Below, piece by piece: positions 1 through 5,382 of a stretch of DNA of 10,727 nucleotides. The translations under genes were made by a program, and so were the position numbers. The DNA comes from Caldifarciminota bacterium (GTDB lineage: Bacteria; Hydrothermota; Tepidihabitantia; Tepidihabitantales; Tepidihabitantaceae), in contig JAFGRF010000099.1 of NCBI GenBank assembly GCA_016935295.1, forward strand, positions 1 through 10,727, written 5' to 3'. Each line of letters starts with the position of its first letter. The first letter of the stretch is position 1. The notes under the pieces were generated by a model that saw only the letters and a program-made list of their open reading frames with translations, was not told where the DNA came from and did no database searches.

Positions 1-1
1 G

Positions 2-520
2 AGCGTGTGGCCTTGGGACGTGGCGCTGGGTGAGTCCAAGGTGTACGTCGGCGCGAGTGATGGCTGGGGCGTGGATGTCTATGACCTGACCAATCCCGGC
101 CAGCCCGTGCGTCGAGGCAGGGCTAGCGCGCCAACGGATATCCGACGTTTGTGCTACTCGAATGGCCATCTGTATGCGGCTCTTTGGGATGCCGGGGTTG
201 CAGTCTATGAGACGACAATGACCGCCATCGAAGAGACGCCTGGACCTCGAACCGAGCCGGTGGCTTTCAGTCCATGGCCGAGTGTCACCACGAATTGGGT
301 ACGGTTCGCTGCCAGTGGGATGGCGTGTGGCCTTGACATCGCAGTATTTGATGTCACCGGAAAGAGACTCAGAAACGTGCCTGTCCTGGCCGAAACGAAA
401 GGAGGTGCCACTCTCGGCAAGGCTAGCTTTGCCAGCTTGCCCGTAGGCGTGTACGTTATCAGAGTCTGCGGTGAAGGCACAAACCTCACGGCGAAGGTCG
501 TGAGAACGAAAGGGAGGTAG
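2..520 (+). CDS. LVIVD-type beta-propeller protein with C-terminal sorting-like domain (3' end only)
   Basis: The reading frame is already open at the left edge, so the N-terminus lies outside; a GTG at 5 is internal, not a credible start. Residues are counted from that GTG. Residues 1-70 hold about two repeats of the LVIVD/beta-propeller type, seen as the phrases VYVGASDGWGVDVYDLTNPGQP and GHLYAALWDAGVAVYE. After a Pro/Glu-rich linker (73-85), residues 86-171 form a small beta-sandwich-like module: an SPWPS entry strand, IAVFDVTGKRLRNV, then LPVGVYVIRV and a basic end (KVVRTKGR). This matches the general pattern of type IX-secretion C-terminal sorting domains and FlgD-like Ig domains. The inferred role is a secreted or surface-anchored propeller protein. 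The gene downstream starts 3 bp after the stop and its Shine-Dalgarno lies inside this gene's last codons, so the two are probably co-transcribed. The substrate or partner is unknown. Confidence 0.8.
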   Translation, partial: SVWPWDVALGESKVYVGASDGWGVDVYDLTNPGQPVRRGRASAPTDIRRLCYSNGHLYAALWDAGVAVYETTMTAIEETPGPRTEPVAFSPWPSVTTNWVRFAASGMACGLDIAVFDVTGKRLRNVPVLAETKGGATLGKASFASLPVGVYVIRVCGEGTNLTAKVVRTKGR

Positions 521-523
521 AGG

Positions 524-2857
524 ATGAAACGCACAATTGCGCTGCTGCTTGCCTGTATCGGTCTGGCATTTCCGCTCGTAGTTGGATATCACGTGGAGCC
601 GGTCAAGGCACAATGGTCTGGCTGGACTTCGCGTCCGCCACCGAACAATGCTGTCTCCGAGGTCATCACCTGCAACTTTGATGAACTCGACACTGCTGCG
701 GGTGGTTACGCGGAGTTGTTCGTCGGTGATTTCCACGATACGACGTCGTTCAACCTGAACATCTACGAGTACCCGGACGGCGTCCAGCCGATTGCGTCGG
801 CTCTCGGACAGCACCCGACCAGAGGGCACACCTGGCTACGATTCCCGGTGGTAACAGCCAGCGGTCAATCCTTCACCAAGGGCAAGAAGTACGAGTTCCG
901 GTTCACCCGAAGCGGCTCGGACTCGATTCAATACTACTATGACTCGGCGTGCGGGTACGACTACGGTCAGATGATAGCGCCGTATCCGCCGGTGATTACG
1001 CCCAGCTACGGGCTGGCCATGAGATGCTATGGACGGATGAGGGCGGTGGATTCTCTGAACTTCGGGGCGGACGAATTCTCTTGGTGGACAGGAGGCAGTA
1101 TACCACAATTCGACCCCTGGGAACTGGCTCGCTGGACTGAAAGCGCTCATGTGAACACGGTCCGACTCGATGTTGACTGGCATGAGATTCAGTTCCGCGA
1201 TTCGGGATACTGGGACTTCACGCTGCTCGACTCCTCACTCGAGTCGCTACACGATTCCGCGGGATGCCGAATCGTGGGGTTGCTCACTCAAGTGCCCAAG
1301 TGGGCCAGCACGCGCATTGTCCAGAATGACTCTGGGGCTGATACGTGCTTCAGGTGCCCACCGCAGCGGCTGGAGTGCCGGGTCGGCAGCGATTCAAACT
1401 ACCTTGCGCGTTTTCTGAGGGCGCTCATCGCACACTGTGACAACCGCGGTTTCGCGATCAATGACTGGGAGGTGGGAAACGAGGTGAACAGCCAGGACTC
1501 GCTCAACTCTCTCATGAGTTGGTGGGTGCACCCAAACTTCTACTACACCGACACGCCGTACTGCGTCGGGCCGGGATTTCGTGATATGTGCTCGCTCTAT
1601 GTGCGGTATGCCGTCGTGGTCGACTCTGCGATTCGGTATACTACCTCCGGTCATCTTCACGACAAGATTGCCGTGAACTCGGTGAACTGGGTGAATACGA
1701 CGAACACCGAGGGTGATACCAACAACACGCTGGCCGGTAAAGAATGGCTGCGCGGCTTCTACGACATCGTGGGCAACGGACCGTACTTCTGGGACGCCAT
1801 CTCGGCGCATCCATATCAGGAGACCATCCCCGACCCTCCTACAGTCTGGCCGTTCAAACCTTGGGAGATGGAATCGCACGCCGAGACGCTACGCAGTATC
1901 ATGCGGGAGCACGGGGACTATGGCGAGCTGTGGAACACCGAATTCAGCATGCCCGGCGTCTGCTGGTGGAACCTGGACTACTTTAGGGATACAGTGTCGA
2001 CGCCGGAGCAGGAAGCCAACTATTGCTGCCAGGTGTTCACTGCGGCGGAGGGCATGAAAGCACTCCCGGGAGGGTGCTTCGACAGGACTTACTGGTGGCA
2101 CCTGCGGGCGTATTCCACGGACACCTTGCACTTGGAGTTTGAGGCGCTCTGGGGGCTTCATGGGGACGACCCCAACGTGCCGCTGTACGCCTACAAGCAG
2201 ACTGCAGAACAGCTCATCGGCAAGCGGCTCAACGGCAGGGTGATGACCGGAGACACCGCGATCGACAACCACACCCGGGTGTACGAGTTTGAGGACACGA
2301 CAGCGGAGAAGAAGCGAACCTGGGTATGCTGGCAGGATGAGGCCGTGGCGGCCTACTCGCCGTTGTCCGTGCGCAGCGACACCGTGGATACGGTGGCACT
2401 TGCCTACAACGGGTCGCCGCCGTTCGGTCGGAAGGATGCGGAGAACTCCGGATGGCTGCACCCGGCTCTGCAGCCGCGCCCGACGTTTGTTGCGGAGAAG
2501 AGCGCTGCCAGCCGGCCAGACTTGGTCGTGGACAGCGTACGGTACGTATTGCCGCCGTCGGACACTGCCGTGCTGGCATGGGTCACCAATCGGGGGAACC
2601 GGGCCACGCCTCTTCAATCGCCGGGGAGCGTGCCCTATCCAACGTGGGCCGTGCTGTACGCAAACGGAGATTCGCTGGCCGAGGCTGTGTACACCGACTC
2701 GGTTCCCGCTGATAGCTCGGTGGTGTTCGAGTTTGCTCGCGGCGCTATGCAGACACCGCCAGCGGCTCTTCTTGAGGTCAGGGTCAATCCGGGCCAGAGC
2801 TACATCGAGCTTGGGATGGACGACAACACCGGCTACACGCTCGCAGTTCAACCCTAG
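524..2857 (+). CDS. Secreted glycoside-hydrolase-like protein, clan GH-A type barrel with C-terminal CARDB-like domain
   Basis: The 777-residue product begins with a signal peptide (MKRT, then hydrophobic residues 5-21). Residues 40-172 look like a beta-sandwich accessory domain. A TIM barrel spans about 182-570. WEVGNE puts a likely acid/base Glu at 320 in the Asn-Glu pair typical of clan GH-A strand 4. ISAHPY has His429, and LWNTEFS gives a likely nucleophile Glu473 at strand 7. LWGLHGDDPNVPLYAYKQ (542-559) resembles the closing barrel strand and helix. Residues 666-775 (DLVVDSVRY, VTNRGN, DDNTGYT) resemble a CARDB domain. The expected function is retaining hydrolysis of a beta-linked glycan outside the cytoplasm; the closest general feel is GH39/GH5, but family and substrate cannot be read from sequence alone. 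It carries about 15 mature cysteines, several clustered at 275-284, which is unusual. It lacks the sorting domain present in its upstream neighbour. ATG 524 is supported by GGGAGG at 512-517, six bases upstream. Confidence 0.82.
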   Translation: MKRTIALLLACIGLAFPLVVGYHVEPVKAQWSGWTSRPPPNNAVSEVITCNFDELDTAAGGYAELFVGDFHDTTSFNLNIYEYPDGVQPIASALGQHPTRGHTWLRFPVVTASGQSFTKGKKYEFRFTRSGSDSIQYYYDSACGYDYGQMIAPYPPVITPSYGLAMRCYGRMRAVDSLNFGADEFSWWTGGSIPQFDPWELARWTESAHVNTVRLDVDWHEIQFRDSGYWDFTLLDSSLESLHDSAGCRIVGLLTQVPKWASTRIVQNDSGADTCFRCPPQRLECRVGSDSNYLARFLRALIAHCDNRGFAINDWEVGNEVNSQDSLNSLMSWWVHPNFYYTDTPYCVGPGFRDMCSLYVRYAVVVDSAIRYTTSGHLHDKIAVNSVNWVNTTNTEGDTNNTLAGKEWLRGFYDIVGNGPYFWDAISAHPYQETIPDPPTVWPFKPWEMESHAETLRSIMREHGDYGELWNTEFSMPGVCWWNLDYFRDTVSTPEQEANYCCQVFTAAEGMKALPGGCFDRTYWWHLRAYSTDTLHLEFEALWGLHGDDPNVPLYAYKQTAEQLIGKRLNGRVMTGDTAIDNHTRVYEFEDTTAEKKRTWVCWQDEAVAAYSPLSVRSDTVDTVALAYNGSPPFGRKDAENSGWLHPALQPRPTFVAEKSAASRPDLVVDSVRYVLPPSDTAVLAWVTNRGNRATPLQSPGSVPYPTWAVLYANGDSLAEAVYTDSVPADSSVVFEFARGAMQTPPAALLEVRVNPGQSYIELGMDDNTGYTLAVQP

Positions 2858-2929
2858 CCTTCGCCCCTAATCGAGTCTGCGGCCGCTGAAACCCGTCCTC
2901 CAGTTTAGTATAAGTCCCGTCGATCTCCG

Positions 2930-2999
2930 GATCGGAAATCTCCTAACTTCTTTATTCTCAATTCATTATTCTCTCTCCTCGTATCTGCCCTACCCCGTC
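2930..2999. repeat. Heptamer-periodic stretch, AT-rich, pyrimidine-rich on plus
   Basis: From about 2937 the plus strand divides without indels into 7-mers that mostly end in TTC, TCC or ATC: AATCTCC, TAACTTC, TTTATTC, TCAATTC, ATTATTC, TCTCTCC, TCGTATC. The edges are fuzzy (2930-2936 and 2986-2999 fit less well). It is much more AT-rich than its surroundings and abuts the 12-bp array. It is not coding in any convincing frame. It resembles, in period only, the short tandem heptamer repeats known from some bacterial intergenic regions. Confidence 0.6.
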
Positions 3000-3003
3000 C
3001 CCC

Positions 3004-3303
3004 GGGCTGTTCTGGAGGCAGTTCCAGACGCTGCCCGGAAAGCAGTTCGGAAGGTTGCTCCGCAGGCTATTCGGCGAGGAATCTGAGGAACCGCTTGGTC
3101 TGCTGTTCGGCCAGCTGATCGACGGGCTATCCGGCGAGCTACCCGGAAAACTGCGGAGACGGCGGTTGTCCAGGCTGCTCCTTGGGTAGCTCTGAGAGTC
3201 GTTCGGGAAGCAGTCGGGAAAGCAGCGGGGCAGGCTGCCCGCTCAGTTGTTCGGAACGCAATCCGGCGGATTCTCCGGAGGACAGCCAGGGAGGTTGTTC
3301 GCC
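3004..3303. repeat. Degenerate 12-bp tandem array, 25 units in perfect phase
   Basis: Cutting the plus strand every 12 bases from 3004 gives 25 consecutive units with consensus RRGCWGYYCGGM, for example AAGCAGTTCGGA (3040-3051), AGGCTATTCGGC (3064-3075) and CAGTTGTTCGGA (3244-3255). By hand count, position 3 is G in 21 of 25 units, position 6 is G in 19, and positions 4 (C), 9 (C) and 10 (G) match in 18 each. No insertion or deletion is needed over 300 bp. Weaker units continue to about 3339. Read as codons from 3004 the plus strand gives a four-residue motif like RLFG, but TAG at 3187 and TGA at 3193 interrupt it and there is no start codon. It lies between two convergent genes. It is therefore most likely a non-coding minisatellite-like array, though an eroded coding repeat cannot be excluded. 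Confidence 0.8.
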
Positions 3304-3365
3304 CTTTGCCCTGTCCCGCGCCTTGGAAGACTGCAGACTGCCCGTAGCCGCCGGACCAAACTGAG

Positions 3366-3388
3366 GGGAGCGGCAGAGTGCCGCTCCC
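3366..3388 (-). terminator. Perfect 10-bp hairpin after the lipoprotein gene, terminator-like
   Basis: GGGAGCGGCA (3366-3375) and TGCCGCTCCC (3379-3388) are exact inverted repeats around a 3-nt loop. The hairpin begins 23 nt beyond the stop codon of the minus-strand lipoprotein gene. There is no run of T after it on the minus strand, only GTTTGG a few bases on, so it is not a textbook intrinsic terminator. It may act as a U-less terminator or as an mRNA 3'-end stabiliser. It sits between two convergent genes and could in principle serve both strands. Confidence 0.55.
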
Positions 3389-3411
3389 GTGCTGAGTACG
3401 TTCGAAACGGT

Positions 3412-4260
3412 CTACTTCGCTGTTTGTATCTTGTACGGCAGGAGCCAGCCGTTGTAGTCGTAGGCCGCGTCGTGGTCCATGAGAGTGCCCTTGGTCATCA
3501 AGTCGAAGATGGCGAACCTGACTCCCGGCCACAACTGCGCGTTCCAAGTCCCTGAGAAAACTCCGTCGCCCTGATCCTCGAACGGCGACCTGACGAAAAG
3601 AATGCCCCAGAACGCGTGCAGCCAGGCGTACCCGTCGGTGGCGTTGGTGTAGAGAGTCATGGTCAGTTGCTCGCCGGGCGTGAAGGTGATCAGGCTGTCG
3701 ACCCAGTAGTAGGTGTCGAGCGGGCCCGTAATCAGGATGTCGCGGAGTGAGCTGTGGATCTTCAGGGAGTCAATCCGCACTGTGTTCGTAGTCTCGGATT
3801 CGCCGTATGCGAGCGATATCTTCTTAAGCTTCCATCCCCGGTCTGCGTCCGTGTCCTTGCCATCGCGCGCGTACACGCCGTTGATCTGCACGGCTTCCTG
3901 CAGCGGCTTGGTCCACTTGACCGCCGTATCTGTGGCTATCTTGACCCAGTGGTATACCTCGCCGTAGTTGTGCTGGTGCCACGCAACCAACGCCGAGTCA
4001 CCCACTACCTCGACGTCGATGACCGGAGCCGGGTCGTGAGTCTGCGGCCCGCGCCACCAGATACCCATGGTGGTGTCGTCGGCAGCCAGGCTGTTCTCGG
4101 ATGAATCGCCCGCAGTACCGGAGTTGAAATGGGTCGTGTCCGACTCAACCAGAGCCCGCACCGCGGCCTTGTCCTTGTCCACGTCCTGCTGCTTCTTGCA
4201 GGAGACAAGATAGGTGACCGCGACCGCGAACATGACTGTCAATACCAGCGCTCTGCGCAT
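3412..4260 (-). CDS. Lipoprotein of unknown function, possible NTF2-like N-terminal half
   Basis: The 282-residue product has a short basic N-terminus, a hydrophobic segment and a lipobox LVSC with the lipidated Cys at 21 followed by KK, so it should be exported and anchored by lipid. Residues 28-105 (DKAAVRALVESD, then MGIWWRG and DSALVAWHQHNYGEVYHW) recall the helix plus curved-sheet layout of NTF2/SnoaL-like folds, but this is only an impression. The C-terminal half (about 150-282) is beta-rich with many aromatic residues (TYYWVDSLITFTPG, LHAFWGILF) and matches no family I recognise. GTG 4263 lies directly before ATG 4260; I prefer the ATG because AAGGAG at 4267-4272 is six bases from it and only three from the GTG. 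It has its own strong promoter and a hairpin after its stop, so it appears monocistronic. Confidence 0.8.
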   Translation of the reverse strand: MRRALVLTVMFAVAVTYLVSCKKQQDVDKDKAAVRALVESDTTHFNSGTAGDSSENSLAADDTTMGIWWRGPQTHDPAPVIDVEVVGDSALVAWHQHNYGEVYHWVKIATDTAVKWTKPLQEAVQINGVYARDGKDTDADRGWKLKKISLAYGESETTNTVRIDSLKIHSSLRDILITGPLDTYYWVDSLITFTPGEQLTMTLYTNATDGYAWLHAFWGILFVRSPFEDQGDGVFSGTWNAQLWPGVRFAIFDLMTKGTLMDHDAAYDYNGWLLPYKIQTAK

Positions 4261-4266
4261 CACTTG

Positions 4267-4272
4267 CTCCTT
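4267..4272 (-). promoter_or_regulatory. Shine-Dalgarno of the lipoprotein gene (decides the start)
   Basis: The minus strand reads AAGGAG here, six bases before ATG 4260 and three before the adjacent GTG 4263. The spacing favours ATG, shortening the product by one residue. Confidence 0.7.
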
Positions 4273-4293
4273 TCGTATCTCGAACCGGGAGCT

Positions 4294-4322
4294 ATTATCA
4301 CGGCGTGCATCGGACGTGTCAA
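4294..4322 (-). promoter_or_regulatory. Sigma70-type promoter of the lipoprotein gene
   Basis: On the minus strand TTGACA (4322-4317), a 17-bp spacer and GATAAT (4299-4294) give 11 of 12 consensus matches with ideal spacing. The predicted +1 is near 4287, leaving a leader of about 27 nt that includes the Shine-Dalgarno. The promoter lies wholly inside the gap after the upstream EEP-family gene. Confidence 0.78.
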
Positions 4323-4341
4323 TAGCCCTGAAAGCCCGGAT

Positions 4342-5307
4342 TCAAACTGCCAGCTCGAAGTTCGCCCAGACCGGAGCATGGTCGGAGCGCGGGTAGCCTT
4401 CGGGATGGTCGCTGTGCCTCCTGCGCTCGGCTTCCAGCAACTGGCTCTCGACCCCGGCGGCAACCTGGCCGAGCGAGAGCCGCTGGCTCACCAGGATGTG
4501 GTCAAACAGGTGCCTCTGTCCGCGTCCAACGTACGAGAAAGCGCGGTCCAGGGGGACGCGCCACAGCGCCTGGAACAGCCGGCGCTCCTCGCTCTGCCCT
4601 AGCTCACTCCCCTCTTCATCCTCCAGCCCCATCACCAGGCTGAGCGCGACAGAACCGGGCGCGTCGTTGAAATCGCCCAGGACAGCGTAGTGGTCTGCGG
4701 TCTTGCGGTCCATCGCTTCATCAAGCAGGCTCCGCAAGCCTGCGGCCTCGGCAATCCGGATCAGGTTCGAGAGTGCGCGACCCAGCAACCGGCGCCGGCG
4801 CGGTGACTCGGTCTCGGGGATCTCCTCTGCCGCCGCACGTCTTGACTTGAGGTGGACTGCCACGGCCAGCAGCGTCTCGCCGTTCGGCAGCTCAAGGCGG
4901 GTCCAGGGCATCGGCCGCCGGAACGCAAGCTGCACCGCGCCGCCCTCAGGGCCGGGCAATGCCGAGGGGAACTCGTGCCACTGTCCCTGCTCAAGCATCG
5001 GGAACCTGGAGAGAATGCCGGTCTGGATCCTGCGGTTGGCCGGCGGCGCATCCCCCAGAAAACGATAGGCGTATGTTCCGAGCCGGTCGCCCAGTTCGTC
5101 GAAGCTCTCCGGCTCGCGCACCTCATCAATCACTGCCACGTCCGGGTCGAGTCGCCTCAGCACGTCGACCAGGTAGTCGAGCTTCGCCCGGTAGGTCCGG
5201 TCATCGGCGTTGTCGGCGCGACCCAGGTTGTGGACATTGAAGGTCAGTAGCCTGAACCGGACGCGGGGCTTCACGGGCTCGGCCCTCAACTGTGGAGCCT
5301 GCAGCAT
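4342..5307 (-). CDS. Endonuclease/exonuclease/phosphatase (EEP) family protein
   Basis: The 321-residue product carries the ordered motifs of the EEP metal-dependent phosphodiesterase fold. These are TFNVHNL (22-28, metal/phosphate Asn24), DEV (61-63, catalytic metal ligand Glu62; family members usually have Gln rather than Asp before this Glu), GILSRFP (97-103), VHLKS (151-155), GDFND (211-215, Asp212 and Asn214), FDHILVS (268-274) and the terminal SDH (308-310). All expected active-site residues are present, so it should be an active Mg-dependent phosphoesterase. Whether it acts on DNA, phospholipid head groups or another phosphodiester cannot be told. There is no signal peptide, so it is likely cytoplasmic. 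Length is usual for the family. No Shine-Dalgarno precedes ATG 5307, and the promoter predicts transcription starting on that codon, supporting this start as a leaderless one. Confidence 0.88.
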   Translation of the reverse strand: MLQAPQLRAEPVKPRVRFRLLTFNVHNLGRADNADDRTYRAKLDYLVDVLRRLDPDVAVIDEVREPESFDELGDRLGTYAYRFLGDAPPANRRIQTGILSRFPMLEQGQWHEFPSALPGPEGGAVQLAFRRPMPWTRLELPNGETLLAVAVHLKSRRAAAEEIPETESPRRRRLLGRALSNLIRIAEAAGLRSLLDEAMDRKTADHYAVLGDFNDAPGSVALSLVMGLEDEEGSELGQSEERRLFQALWRVPLDRAFSYVGRGQRHLFDHILVSQRLSLGQVAAGVESQLLEAERRRHSDHPEGYPRSDHAPVWANFELAV

Positions 5308-5313
5308 GGCTCA

Positions 5314-5342
5314 GTTCTAGCAACTGGTGGCTGCAATGTCAA
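5314..5342 (-). promoter_or_regulatory. Promoter of the EEP gene, predicting a leaderless transcript
   Basis: On the minus strand TTGACA (5342-5337), a 17-bp spacer and TAGAAC (5319-5314, 4 of 6 consensus) are followed by just six bases before ATG 5307. The usual +1 would be the A of the start codon. No purine-rich Shine-Dalgarno is present in the 40 bases before the ATG, which agrees with leaderless translation. Confidence 0.55.
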
Positions 5343-5382
5343 GGTCGAACTGCCTGAAGTACCAGAGGAGAATGCCGCCGGA

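Noticed and set aside
1889..2851. Minus-strand open frame of 320 residues antisense to the hydrolase gene
   Set aside because: It is a shadow of the high-GC coding strand; the plus-strand frame has a signal peptide, catalytic motifs and domain structure, and this one has none.
2921..2934. Hairpin CGATC/GATCG as terminator of the hydrolase gene
   Set aside because: The stem is only 5 bp and is not followed by a T-run; too weak to call.
3004..3303. CRISPR array
   Set aside because: The units are contiguous 12-mers with no spacers, and no cas gene is nearby.
2990..3547. Minus-strand open frame of 185 residues across the 12-bp array
   Set aside because: It overlaps the lipoprotein gene on the same strand in another frame, its repeat part is Arg/Ala/Thr low complexity, and lack of stops is expected when one 12-bp unit without stops is copied. 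I see no family resemblance.
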